Below, in pieces: positions 51,101-58,119 of a stretch of DNA of 64,000 bases; positions within the stretch are counted from its first letter, which is position 1, and each line of letters begins with the position of its first letter. The position numbers and the translations under genes are program-made. The stretch is taken from the NCBI GenBank assembly GCA_008694505.1, contig VZDJ01000223.1, positions 1,639,350-1,703,349 on the forward strand, read 5' to 3'. Below the pieces are notes generated by a model that was not told the DNA's origin, made no database searches, and saw only the letters and a list, made by a program, of their open reading frames with translations. The DNA comes from Cyanoderma ruficeps. Taxonomy: Eukaryota; Chordata; Aves; Passeriformes; Timaliidae.

Positions 51101-53168
51101 ATTCTTGGTTACACAGACTTTATTCACAAGTCTCTCATAAAACATTGTAAAACAGCTTTCATTTTTTTCATGTTGGCTGTCACCTGACTTTCTAAAGGTA
51201 AACATTGGAAATGTTTGGCAAGTTGCTCTTATTCCTAGTAAAAAAAGTACATTTGCTTTCTTAGAATGAAACAATTACTGTCCTTGAGAGTGGCCATTGT
51301 CAGCTGCAGTGTATTTTCTGTAGGAACATGTTTTTCATTTATCCTTTTATTTTAACTCCTGTGAAACTGATCCTACAACCCAGTAATGCACATTTTTGTA
51401 ACAAAAGAAGGAATAGAATCCACCCAGTCCTACTCACCAAAAGAACACTTCTGAATTGGTTTTACACATAACCGGAGCTTTGGGGTTTGATATTTTTTTT
51501 AATTGATTTTTAGTTGGTTTGGTTTTTTGGTTTGTTTTTTTTTTAATGCATGAGAACTAAGGGTATGGCCTTTATATTCCACTTTGTCTTTCTTGTGTGG
51601 TCCTTGCTCAGGCATTGCCTCAGTTGAAGTAGTGCCTGAATCTACAGGTTACCTGCTCAGAGCAGCCCCTGCTGGGATTTACATTAGGATCAGATTTACC
51701 TCTTGGTGAACAATATCATCATGTTGATGGGAACAGTGATCCCAAACCCATCACTCAGTGTAGTGGAACATTGACTCGAATTCCTACTTCAATATATCTG
51801 TTTCCATAATCACTTATTCAAGAGAGTGTTCTCAATCAGAGAAGACAAAACCTGTTGTCACTTGGAAAGGTAAATCCAGAGTAGTTCCTTCAAATTTCAT
51901 TAAACCAATGCACCTGAAAAGTGAGCACAGCCCTGGCTTTAGGGACACTGTGTTAGGACACGTGAGAAGAGCCATTTGTCCTTCGTGGCATTTATAATAC
52001 CTACAATATTTTTCAGCTTGTTCTTGTAGTGAACTTACATTACAAAATTAATCTTTGCACTGACTTGACTATAAAAGCTGCGAATTTATTAGCAAGATTT
52101 TTTTTTTCAGGTGAAAAGAAGCTATTTCCTTTCCCAAGAACACATTATTCCAGAAGGGAGAAGAGGCAGTGTGTTGCCCACACACAGTATGGCTCACATG
52201 CACACACCACTCACAAGGTGTGCAGCGTTCTCACCACAGACTCCAAACCTGTCCGTGTGTCTGTCCTCACTGAGCCCTGCTTGAGCTCTTTCCACTCACA
52301 CAGAAGTTTTCCAGAAAATATAAAGCAGCTTAGCCTGCCTGTCAAGTGTAGGGTTTAAACCTTAAAAATCAGCACTGATGTCCTTTTATTGTGTGTGTAA
52401 AGGCTGTGGGGGCACGTCCAGAATTTGGGTTAGAGGACATGTAAAGAACATAATTTTTTAATTTATTCTTTCTGCAAGAAGAGGAATTGCTTAATGATGC
52501 TAAAATAGTAATCATAGAGTTGTTTGGGTGGAAATGACCTTAAGTACCCCCTCATTCCAACTCCCTGCCATGGGCAGGGACACCTTCTCTATCCCAGGCT
52601 GATCCAAGCCCCATCCAGCCTGGCCTTGGACACTGCCGGGGCTCATGTTCTAAAGAGCTGAGGGTGTTTCTGTGACATGATTCCACATTTGCTCAATTTC
52701 CTCTCAGCCACCCTCCTTCCCTCAGGCTGTAACCGGTGAGATGGCCATGTTGATACCCTGCTGTGCTAATTGTCTGCAGATCCAGTAATTAACAAGAAAT
52801 GTCACCAGTCTGTATCAGGAATCTCATACAAAAAGCATTCTCTTTATTGCATTGGGAAATGGAACCTCCAGTCCTCTGGCTGTCTGAAGACTCCACATTT
52901 TGTTTTTAAAAATCTTGCAGTTAGCAAGAAGAAGACAAGTCTGTGTTTGAAGGTGTCCTAATGATTGTTACAACTCCAGACTCCACCTGGAATTCCCTGC
53001 TTTGGGATGGGTAAGCCTCTTTTGGGTTGCTGATAGCATTTTTCATTGGTTTTTAGCCACGTGACACAGACAACGTCCTGGATCCATCCCGTGACGAGCG
53101 CACTGAGCCTGCTTTGCCCTGAGGAGGAGGAGGATGGGATCAGAGACCTTCCCGGGCCCAAGAGCTGA
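41..53168 (+). CDS. STXBP4: STXBP4 (syntaxin-binding protein 4 / Synip), 20 coding exons, 5' partial
   Basis: Joined exons: 41-136, 1122-1191, 2036-2110, 4094-4179, 4790-4922, 5487-5619, 7704-7810, 8190-8373, 9357-9435, 11966-12048, 12544-12640, 13979-14091, 14749-14835, 15856-15921, 21567-21743, 23937-24053, 24559-24608, 25733-25863, 40215-40272, 53057-53168. All introns are GT-AG, all phases agree, and the frame is open for 683 codons to TGA at 53166-53168. Visible residues: PDZ1 about 1-80, Ser/Pro linker 80-153, PDZ2 154-236, variable linker to 345, EF-hand-like segment 345-388, coiled coil about 419-567, WW about 629-660. From PDZ2 to the end it aligns, from memory, with the 553-residue human protein. 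In mammals Synip binds the t-SNARE syntaxin-4 and restrains insulin-stimulated GLUT4 vesicle fusion; other roles are reported. The start codon lies before the window. Exon order and phases are seen; function is inferred from orthology. Confidence 0.95.
137..1121. other. STXBP4 intron after exon 1; AT-rich, nothing notable
   Basis: GT-AG intron of 985 nt. The next two introns (1192-2035 and 2111-4093) are alike. Apart from the two repeats listed separately (1445-1506 and 3546-3672) I see no exon, RNA gene or recognisable mobile element in them. Confidence 0.8.
1122..1191 (+). CDS. STXBP4: STXBP4 exon 2 of window: PDZ1 core
   Basis: It encodes [20 protein letters not shown], the PDZ strand 4-5 signature (GD-x-I-L-x-VNG). 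Seventy nt go from phase 1 to phase 2, after acceptor AAAG and before donor GTATG. Asn (codon 1184-1186) sits where class I PDZ domains have the helix-B His. Confidence 0.92.
1445..1506. repeat. 31-bp tandem duplication in an intron
   Basis: Two adjacent 31-bp units (1445-1475 and 1476-1506) beginning GCAGTAGAAGCTG differ at one base (G or C near the 3' end). This is a recent local duplication by slippage. Confidence 0.95.
2036..2110 (+). CDS. STXBP4: STXBP4 exon 3 of window: PDZ1 helix B and last strand
   Basis: It encodes [20 protein letters not shown], the PDZ alpha-B helix and final strand. The acceptor is CATCTAG and the donor GTAAGAG. Length is 75 nt, phase 2 to phase 2. This completes a whole PDZ domain upstream of the one known from the human protein. 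Confidence 0.92.
3546..3672. repeat. Pair of identical 19-bp direct repeats
   Basis: ACATCTTTGTCAGTCTCTT occurs at 3546-3564 and again at 3654-3672, with 89 nt between. It may be a local duplication with a diverged interior, or a duplication flanking an insertion. No known element is recognised in between. Confidence 0.85.
4094..4179 (+). CDS. STXBP4: STXBP4 exon 4 of window: inter-PDZ linker
   Basis: It encodes a short helix-like piece ([12 protein letters not shown]) and then a Ser/Thr-rich stretch with a T-S-P site. The acceptor is TTGGCACAG and the donor GTGAGAG. Length 86 nt, ending one base into a Gly/Ala codon. No known domain; probably flexible and phosphorylated. Confidence 0.88.
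4790..4922 (+). CDS. STXBP4: STXBP4 exon 5 of window: Ser/Pro-rich linker
   Basis: The exon encodes a low-complexity Ser/Pro/Asn segment with SP motifs (SRSPSPQ, PPSPKLP). These are typical proline-directed kinase sites. A pyrimidine-rich acceptor ends GAAG at 4789 and the donor is GTAATC. Length 133 nt, phase 1 to phase 2. In human the matching coding part appears to be replaced by a short start sequence just ahead of the single PDZ. Confidence 0.88.
5487..5619 (+). CDS. STXBP4: STXBP4 exon 6 of window: PDZ2 first half
   Basis: It encodes [20 protein letters not shown] and then [19 protein letters not shown]. The carboxylate-binding loop is SLGL, and the IPGG turn follows. It is nearly the same as the human PDZ (DPAFQMITIAKETGLGLKVLGG). 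The acceptor is ATCTCCAG and the donor GTAAAG; the exon ends in phase 0. Confidence 0.96.
5620..7703. other. STXBP4 intron inside PDZ2; nothing recognisable
   Basis: GT-AG intron of 2084 nt. It holds short A and T runs, including a TTG-repeat tract near 6878-6900. Open frames are short and unlike known proteins. Confidence 0.75.
7704..7810 (+). CDS. STXBP4: STXBP4 exon 7 of window: PDZ2 second half
   Basis: It encodes [20 protein letters not shown] and then [15 protein letters not shown]. This is the classic PDZ R-L-K-x-GD-x-L-VN core followed by helix B. Tyr (codon 7770-7772; Phe in human) is at the first position of helix B, so this is not a class I PDZ. The acceptor is TTATTTTAG and the donor GTATCTG; it ends in phase 2. 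Confidence 0.96.
8190..8373 (+). CDS. STXBP4: STXBP4 exon 8 of window: post-PDZ linker with the Akt2-site equivalent
   Basis: It continues the frame as (KM)[14 protein letters not shown] and then a poorly conserved Pro/Ser linker. Human has [16 protein letters not shown], where the Ser is residue 99. The matching codon here is AAT, Asn, at 8197-8199. I chose the start at 8190 because it aligns with human without a gap. An AG 6 nt earlier would give a start at 8184 in the same frame and add Ser-Ser. The donor is GTGAGTG and the exon ends in phase 0. Confidence 0.9.
9357..9435 (+). CDS. STXBP4: STXBP4 exon 9 of window: variable linker
   Basis: It encodes [20 protein letters not shown] and AAVSAT. 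Only short pieces recall the human linker (IKTGYNKTVQIPIT). Splice sites are strong (TCTCGTAG and GTAAGTG) and the phases fit both neighbours, 0 to 1. The in-frame ATG at the first codon is internal and not a start. Confidence 0.85.
9436..11965. other. STXBP4 intron, 2.5 kb; poly-A run
   Basis: GT-AG intron. It contains a poly-A run at 11743-11761 closing a 140-codon chance open frame. That frame looks like neither a retrogene nor a known protein. The smaller introns 8374-9356 and 12049-12543 hold nothing I can name. Confidence 0.75.
11966..12048 (+). CDS. STXBP4: STXBP4 exon 10 of window: linker into EF-hand-like helix
   Basis: It encodes [20 protein letters not shown] and then LKTEKLER. 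The end (EKLER) joins ALNYLG of the next exon, as in human AEKLEMALNYLG. The long polypyrimidine acceptor ends TTCTTAG and the donor is GTAAAT. Phase 1 to phase 0. Confidence 0.9.
12544..12640 (+). CDS. STXBP4: STXBP4 exon 11 of window: EF-hand-like segment
   Basis: It encodes [20 protein letters not shown] followed by [12 protein letters not shown]. The pattern of helix, loop with Asp at position 3, Gly at 6 and a hydrophobic residue at 8, then F-x-DF across the splice, resembles a calmodulin-type EF-hand. Several calcium ligands are missing. The acceptor is CCTTCCAG and the donor GTAATA. Confidence 0.94.
12641..13978. other. STXBP4 intron with a long palindrome
   Basis: GT-AG intron of 1338 nt. 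It holds the 23-bp-arm inverted repeat at 13134-13199 and, further on (about 13735-13870), a short stretch with more CpG than its surroundings. No exon is supported in either. Confidence 0.75.
13134..13199. repeat. Perfect 23-bp inverted repeat (hairpin)
   Basis: The left arm 13134-13156 and right arm 13177-13199 are exact reverse complements (arm core ATTGCCAGTGTCATCA). Inside, after a 2-nt mismatch, a second 6-bp stem (CAAAAT/ATTTTG) closes on the loop AACA. Outside, GTTGC (13127-13131) and GCAAC (13208-13212) can also pair after an asymmetric bulge. A transcript would fold into a long, nearly unbroken hairpin. Confidence 0.95.
13979..14091 (+). CDS. STXBP4: STXBP4 exon 12 of window: end of EF-hand-like segment and linker
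   Basis: It starts by finishing the Asp codon of [10 protein letters not shown] (human DFVQVARNLF), the exiting helix of the EF-hand-like unit. A Ser-rich linker follows and ends SSLQESQ. The acceptor is TTTCCTAG and the donor GTAAAAC. Phase 1 to phase 0. Confidence 0.92.
14749..14835 (+). CDS. STXBP4: STXBP4 exon 13 of window: coiled-coil start
   Basis: It encodes [20 protein letters not shown], with heptad-spaced Leu/Val and many charged residues (human EMERLKCERDDALKEVNTLK). The exon has 29 codons, phase 0 at both ends. The acceptor is ACACACAG and the donor GTAACAC. Confidence 0.94.
15856..15921 (+). CDS. STXBP4: STXBP4 exon 14 of window: coiled coil
   Basis: It encodes [20 protein letters not shown] and KQ, continuing the coiled coil (human EKLLESDKQRKQLTEELQNVKQ). 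It has 22 codons, phase 0 at both ends. The acceptor is TTTTTTAACAG and the donor GTATGTT. Confidence 0.94.
18758..18890 (-). mobile_element. CR1 LINE 3'-end fragment, antisense
   Basis: Read on the + strand it has the typical reversed CR1 tail: AGAATCCTAGATTGGTTTGG, then GACCTCAAAG, CCTGCCATGG, GGGACACC and GCCCCATCCAGCCTGG. CR1 3' truncations like this are the commonest interspersed repeat in birds. The form CACTATCCCAGCCTGCTCC suggests a neoavian, perhaps songbird, subfamily; this is from memory and not a database match. Confidence 0.88.
19310..19340. repeat. Short inverted repeat, 11-bp perfect arms
   Basis: GGGAGGTCTTC (19310-19320) and GAAGACCTCCC (19330-19340) are exact reverse complements with a 9-nt loop. 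There is no T-run or gene end next to it to suggest a function. Confidence 0.9.
21567..21743 (+). CDS. STXBP4: STXBP4 exon 15 of window: coiled coil core
   Basis: The 59-codon exon includes [20 protein letters not shown] and [16 protein letters not shown]. This is the best conserved part of the protein, close to identical with human. The central coiled coil is the region linked to syntaxin-4 binding and self-association in mammals. The acceptor is AACCTGCAG and the donor GTAAGC; phase 0 at both ends. Confidence 0.97.
21744..23936. other. STXBP4 intron within the coiled-coil region; nothing recognisable
   Basis: GT-AG intron of 2193 nt. No repeat family, RNA gene or exon is recognised. The introns 14092-14748, 14836-15855, 24054-24558 and 24609-25732 are likewise plain. 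Confidence 0.7.
23937..24053 (+). CDS. STXBP4: STXBP4 exon 16 of window: coiled-coil end
   Basis: It encodes [20 protein letters not shown] and [17 protein letters not shown] (human [18 protein letters not shown]). It has 39 codons, phase 0 at both ends. The acceptor is CTTTCCCAG and the donor GTAACTT. Open frame runs upstream into the intron by chance; the splice acceptor and homology set the true start. Confidence 0.97.
24559..24608 (+). CDS. STXBP4: STXBP4 exon 17 of window: short linker exon
   Basis: It encodes [16 protein letters not shown] plus two bases (human AIQEVFSDNSTPLSNLS). It is 50 nt, phase 0 to phase 2. The acceptor is GACCAACAG and the donor GTAATG. Confidence 0.92.
25733..25863 (+). 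CDS. STXBP4: STXBP4 exon 18 of window: linker before WW
   Basis: It encodes [20 protein letters not shown] and ends [11 protein letters not shown] (human VKSVRALLDMD). The segment is Ala/Arg-rich and probably helical. The acceptor is TTATCTTAG and the donor GTGAGTG. It ends one base into the Cys codon that the WW exon completes 14 kb away. Confidence 0.93.
29965..30690 (-). mobile_element. Old, diverged CR1-like LINE fragment, antisense
   Basis: The + strand carries diverged matches to the reversed CR1 3' region in the right order: GGGAAGGACCTCCAGC, a stretch like AACATATTTAAAGACCATGT, a lead like TAAATAAATGACACCAGTTC, TCTCTCCAATTCATCAAAC and finally AAAATTCTAATCTTG. The high divergence points to an ancient insertion. 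Ends are approximate. Confidence 0.65.
32676..32727. repeat. 26-bp tandem duplication
   Basis: Two units starting GGCTTTTTATATCAGGCTAA lie at 32676-32701 and 32702-32727 with one difference (A or G). Confidence 0.93.
36595..36651. repeat. 19-bp minisatellite, three copies
   Basis: Unit CCTCTGGGCAGCAGTTGTC is repeated head to tail at 36595-36613, 36614-36632 and 36633-36651. The first unit has C for A at its tenth base. Copy number is likely to vary between individuals. Confidence 0.95.
37277..37323. repeat. T-rich homopolymer tract with an ambiguous base
   Basis: About 47 nt of nearly pure T with scattered C and G and an N at 37312. Length and sequence here are unreliable. Open frames crossing it are artefacts. 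Confidence 0.9.
39425..39441. repeat. Short AAT microsatellite
   Basis: About five AAT units follow a poly-A run in the intron before the WW exon. Confidence 0.85.
40215..40272 (+). CDS. STXBP4: STXBP4 exon 19 of window: first half of WW domain
   Basis: It encodes [18 protein letters not shown], with the first signature Trp and the Tyr-Phe pair of the WW sheet. It is the same as human over this stretch. The 58-nt exon is isolated between introns of 14.35 and 12.78 kb. The acceptor is CCTCTTAG and the donor GTGAGTA; it ends two bases into the Asn codon. Confidence 0.97.
43375..43530 (-). mobile_element. CR1-like LINE fragment, antisense
   Basis: The + strand shows the reversed CR1 segment GGGCTGAACAAACCCAATTC, then GGGCCAAGTTCTCCAACCC, CATCTTGGTGACCCTGCTCT and GCATTGGAGACCCC. 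Order and spacing match CR1. Ends are approximate and it is moderately diverged. Confidence 0.75.
45133..45160. repeat. Short inverted repeat, 11-bp perfect arms, 6-nt loop
   Basis: TCTAGCAAGGG (45133-45143) and CCCTTGCTAGA (45150-45160) are exact reverse complements around the loop TTGTGG. No function is evident. Confidence 0.93.
45552..45558. other. Assembly gap (7 N) inside a CA/poly-A tract
   Basis: Seven N follow a short ACAC run and A run and are followed by more A. The true length of the tract is unknown. Confidence 0.98.
52510..52645 (-). mobile_element. CR1 LINE 3'-end fragment, antisense
   Basis: The + strand reads AATCATAGAGTTGTTTGGGT, then GGAAATGACCTTAAG, CTCCCTGCCATGGGCAGGGA, CACCTTCTCTATCCCAGGCT, GCCCCATCCAGCCTGGCCTT and GGACACTGCC, all hallmarks of the reversed avian CR1 tail. 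It is less diverged than the other copies. It lies about 410 bp before the last STXBP4 exon. Confidence 0.92.
53057..53168 (+). CDS. STXBP4: STXBP4 last exon: second half of WW domain, C-terminus and stop
   Basis: It encodes [13 protein letters not shown], with the second signature Trp and the WW Pro, and then a divergent acidic tail ([17 protein letters not shown]) and TGA at 53166-53168. Human ends ELPNQKS. The acceptor is GGTTTTTAG. The codons here are more GC-rich than in the other exons (ACG, GTG, CCC). Confidence 0.96.
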
Positions 53169-55555
53169 GGACAGCTGTGGACAGAGATAGTTTGTCTGGT
53201 TTTAGTCCCTTAGTGAGAACGTAACAGGTTTTAATCTACCTATTTTCCAGTGTGATGTAGTAGTACCTGGTGACATTTCTCCCCGTCAAGCTGGAGGAAG
53301 TTCTGCTGGTTTTGAGATGGGTTTGTTGATGTGTGCTACAAAGGATGCAGGTGCCACAGGAGTCCTCAATCTGCCCCATTTTGGTGTGCCAGGGATCAGT
53401 CTCATCTTAGGGCTCAGTCCAGTCTTTTCATGATTTCCCCACAGACCCAGAATTTCCCTGACCTGAAGCTGAATTTTCCAGGTCAGCTGAAATTTTCACA
53501 GCTTTAAGCAACACGAGATTTAAAACGGGACCACGGGTGGTAGATTCCAGCTGATGGTTGACTGAGAGATGCAAAATGAGGTTGGGTTTTTGAACCAGTC
53601 CTAGTGAGAATAATGTAGATGACTTGACTGAAAATTGTAATTTCAATGGGAGAAATCTGCAAATAAGTTTTGCTGCTAGAAATATAGTGATTTTTTACAA
53701 ATATTGGAGCCCTGATGTCTTTTTAAACAATAACTTATTAAGATTGGTTGCTGAGCTTTAGAAAAATGTATCAAATGTGACAAATAAGTTGTCAAGTAAA
53801 AAGAAAGTTTTCATAGAGGACATCATACTCTGACAACAATATGAAGCAATATGAAAATTATTCTACTTTTGTACTCTGCTAAACGGATACAGACACACAT
53901 CAAATACTTCAGTGGAAGCTGTGAAGTTTCAAGTACAATGAAACCTGTGAAACCACCTCCAGGATCAGCAGAAATCAGTCACCTCCTCAGAACTGGTCTT
54001 TTAAGTAGAACAAAATCATTTTGTACACATCGGTGATGTTTTAAAGAGGATAAAGGAAATGATGGGGGGTGCAAGTGCAACTTAATGAACAGGTTTCTGT
54101 GTACCTCAATAGCACAGGATATTTTAAATCTCATTATTCACAGCACAATGTCTGATGTCAGCTTTGTCAAATGGATGATTCTGTGCTACATTTTTTCTGG
54201 AGGCTCTTTATGTGTGTGTTGTGTATATAACGGTGGGTGTTACTAATGAATGAGACAGACCTGAACCTGCAGAAGCACTGATGGATATGCCAAAGGAAAT
54301 CTCTATGTCTGCTTCAGTCCAGCAGGGAGAAGGTGACTGTGGCAGTGAGAGGAAGGCACAGGCTGCAATCACATTTTTTGAGGTCTGTCTTCAGCAGGTG
54401 TGGCACTGGAGTTAAGAATCCTCGTCCTCTGAGGAATGAATATCAAAAGCAGACTCACTGGCAGCTCTGGTGCCTCGACCACGCTCTGTCCTCAGCAGTG
54501 CAGAGCTGTGCCAGGTCAGGCTCACTGGAATGGTTGATCCTTTTGAACCAAAATAATTCACTTTTTTTTGAAATCCAAGTCAGGCCTCTGAATAGCAGCT
54601 CAGTAATCTCTTGTGCTTGGCCTGAGAGCTGCAGAGCACATCACCAAATGTTCTTCCTGAAGCTCACAAAAGAGACCTTTACAGGCTTTGCAGGAAGTAG
54701 ATGTCAGGGTATATTGAATAAGCAAATAGGAAAAATGTGTTTTGTACTTTTAACTAGGTCAGACCCAAATTATCGGTGAATCTACACAGGTGGTGTGGAT
54801 TAAGGGAAAAAAGCTTGCTCAGCAGACCCACAGTAACTTACATTTCTAAGAAAACTTCTCCCAGCAATAACACATGAATGGTTTAGCCATATTTGCTCCA
54901 GTGGCTCCTGCATGCTCCACAGCCTCCTTTGTGCTCCTGGAGAACTCAGGCCAAAGGGATGGAGCAGTGCTTCAGTTTCAGGCTTGGACACTCCAGAAGC
55001 ATTTTCATTTAAATCTCTGTTCTCAGAATGGCACAGACTCATGACCTACAGAAGATACGTGATGTTCAGAATTCCTTGTGCTATTTGCTGTAGCCTAGTA
55101 GTCGTTTGGATGCTTTATGACAGCACTTTCTGTTCATACTTCAGTGCTATCCAGCCTGCACGCAGATTCCAGCTCCCCAGTTCTGCTCAGGAGAGCTTTG
55201 AGCCACCACTTGCCTTTCGCTGCCTCGATTGGTTCTGCTTGTGGCTGTGTGTCAGCCCAGCTGGGTGCTCCAAAGGGGAGCAGCTATTTAGGGATGGAGA
55301 GTGTGGCTCAGGCAGGCTCTGCACGAGCAGGGGCTCCATGGAGAGCAGCCTCTGTTGGATCAGCTGCAGGGGGACAGCTCTGCACGTGCTGCCCTTCCCC
55401 TGCTGTGCATGGGGACAATCTGCCTGCTCCTCTCACCGCCACCTCCCACAGACCCCAGTGTGGCACAAACCTGGAGCCTCTTCCTCTCTCTCTCTCTTTT
55501 ATAAACTTGCCTAGAAATTAAAGATGTTAGAAATAAATCTCTGCATCTCTTCAGC
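53169..55555 (+). other. STXBP4: Probable STXBP4 3' UTR (end uncertain)
   Basis: No AATAAA or ATTAAA that I can find occurs between the stop codon and 55517, so a UTR of about 2.4 kb is the simplest model. Nothing else marks it as transcribed. AATAAG variants before that (for example near 53665 and 53782) could give a shorter form. Confidence 0.4.
55517..55537 (+). terminator. STXBP4: Candidate polyadenylation signals for STXBP4
   Basis: ATTAAA at 55517-55522 and AATAAA at 55532-55537 are followed by a G/T-rich stretch (GTGAGTGTTT, from about 55563), the usual layout of a cleavage site. Another AATAAA is at 55926-55931. The choice cannot be settled from sequence alone. Confidence 0.4.
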
Positions 55556-58119
55556 TGCTCCAGTGAGTGTTTCCCTCCTCAGATAACCCACCAGCTCACA
55601 TTCTCTGGGACTGAGAATACATTTTCTTACCTACAATCTCCAAATGTTCCAATCTATTTTTGTACACTGGCATACTTGTTTCCTAGGTTATTTCTCTTGA
55701 TCTCCCCTTGTCTCTTCCTTTCTGTGAAATAGTTCTGTGAAAATTATTTTGCTTAAGCTGAACTGTGTATATTGAGAAAATGGTTCCAGCATAACTTGGA
55801 AAAGAATTCGTAAAGAGCAGTTGTCAACATATGCAACACTGTAAACAGCAAATCTTCATTTTTATTCCTGAATTTAAAAAATTAAGTGGAAAAGATACTG
55901 AAGTGTATGTTATAGCCTTTAAATTAATAAAACTACACCTTTATATTGGAATTAATCTCTTGCACATACCATTCTCCATCTGTTGAAATGCCTCTTTTAA
56001 CAGGCTGCTTTAGGAATGGTTTGGTTCATTTATTTAAGTCTCTTTCTAACACTCAAGAGGTGCCTGGTGTCACTGAGGTAAGGAAAGGAAAATCCTGTAA
56101 GAAAAATACTTGTGGTTGTGGAACAGGCAGGGCTGTGCAGGACTGGCTGTGGGCAAGGCTCTCCAGGAGCTCGAGAAATGCTGCTCTGGCTTGGCTTGTG
56201 AAATGTTTCATTTTCTGGGAACTGATGGGATTCTTAACCCTCAGCTCAAGACACACAGGACTCCAAACCAAGCTCCAAAATTCAGTGACCTTTTTGCAAG
56301 TGCTGCTCTGAGTGAGTTTTCTGTGGCTCTATTTTAAGTCGGCAGCAAAAATTTAAGCCGGCTCAGGAACGTTTGTTCAGTTCTGTGCTCCTGGTCCTTG
56401 TGTGTCACCAACACTCCCCACCCCAAGGAGCAGCAGCCTGCAGGGAGTGAGCCCAGTCACACCAGTTCAGCCTGGCACCTGTCAGCCCAGGCACTGGGGC
56501 CACCTTTGCAGAGATGTTTAGCAGCTTAAACATGTTCGTGGAGTTAATGGGAATTAGGCACCTAACCTACTTAGATGCTGCTATAAATGCTGCTAGGCAT
56601 GTTTAGGTACCTAAATACCTTAGTAAATCTTTCCCCTGGCTGCTTGCAGTGATAGTGTACCAAAAATCAAATACCAGTGACTAAAGCCTCACCTTTGTCC
56701 TCTGTAACCAGCTTTGCCTTTCCCTAGGGATTGTTTTCATGTAGCACTAAAAATATCAGACAGCTCACAGGTGGTACCATCCAGGCTCTGTTCCTGTTTT
56801 CTGGTGCCTTGATTATTTATTGCTCATTCTAGATTTTTTTCCACAAACAGTGGCTAAAGTTGGCATGGATTTAAGAGGTTGGTATTTTCACAACACTCAT
56901 TTAAGATATTTATTACAAGACAATAGTATTGAATTCTCTTCCCACAAAGATGAAATGAGTTTTGTATCGTTCATCAATAGAGTTGAAAAAAAAAATGGCA
57001 TGGGCCAAAGATCTGTTAAAACTAGAGCCTCATGTTTCCCAATATGAAGGTGGGAAGTTGAAATCTGATAACCAGTGATGATTCTGTCCCCGTGGTACAG
57101 TATCAGTCAAACCCAAACTAATTAAAACTATCATTTAAAGAGAGTGGATAAAAACATCTTTATCCCTCCTGCTCCCAGGTGTGTTTTGGGAGGTTGGTTT
57201 GACCCCTGCAAATTCTGGCCCTAAAGCCACAAGGCCATGTTTGATCTGATGCCCACGATCAGAATCTCTATTTACAACTTCCAGGATTAGCTGAGGTTAA
57301 GTATGTGCAGGGTTAACTGCTGTCTAAGGATATCTCCTTGCCCGTATCTTGCAGCTCAGGAATTCCCAGCACAGCAGCCAGGACAGTGATGTGTTTGGTG
57401 TTTACCACAGCGCTCAGGACTCCAGAGAATTCAGTCCAGCATTTTTCCAAAGCACACACTGAAGTGCAGCTACACGAACCTTGTTATTCACTGAGGGCTC
57501 TGATGAGGGAGGTTGCTGAAATGATCCCTCATCCTGATGAGGAAGAATTCAGTTTCTCCAGCCAGACACTATGGGGAATTTTGGTTTCATTGTTGGGCTT
57601 CTGGGGTAAAAGCAAACCATGAAAAATCAGTAGTTTGACTGCTGTTTCAAATAAGTCACTATTTCACCCTGACCCCCAAAAGCTACACTCTGATCAGAAA
57701 TGTCTTGATCTCCTCTCAAGTACCCTGCCTGTCAGCTACCCACAAGCAATATTTCCCTGTAGTCCAATTATTATTATCATCAAGAACTATCCTTGCTTTT
57801 GTATGTGAAGAGAACTCATTAAAACGTGACTGAAATGGAAAAAGAAATAAAATTATGTTTCTTGCCTGAAATAGAAATACAACAATAACAGTAGTTATAT
57901 GGGAAAGAGAAAGGATCCTAGGAAAGCAAAGCATGGGGTTCCTGCTGATGTTTCCATTTTCACTCCGCAGGCTGGTAATGCGTCCCTATTCCTTTCCGAC
58001 CCCACTGTTCCTGAGAGCAGCAGGAGCACTGGGGTCTCCAGGGATGGGGCAGATCTCAGGCCCTGCCTGAGCTGCACATTCTAATCTCCACGCTGACCCA
58101 CTGGGGACCCATCGTTAGG
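55556..58119. other. Intergenic or extended 3' UTR; nothing recognisable
   Basis: AT-rich and mixed sequence without a supported gene, RNA or repeat family. Open frames of up to 121 codons are not convincing. Confidence 0.65.

Larger units (their letters stand above)
40273..53056. other. STXBP4 last intron (12.78 kb)
   Basis: GT-AG intron that splits the WW domain. It contains two CR1 fragments (43375-43530 and 52510-52645), an 11-bp inverted repeat (45133-45160), a 7-N gap in poly-A (45552-45558) and long AT-rich unique stretches (for example 44370-45250 and 49260-50060) that could be conserved noncoding DNA. No nested gene is supported; open frames of up to 132 codons look like chance. Confidence 0.75.

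Noticed and set aside
54912..55514. 200-codon open frame, + strand, the longest in the window
   Set aside because: It lies in the probable 3' UTR, overlaps another long frame (55117-55521), has low-complexity Ser/Cys/Leu content and resembles no known protein. Long chance frames are expected in GC-richer DNA.
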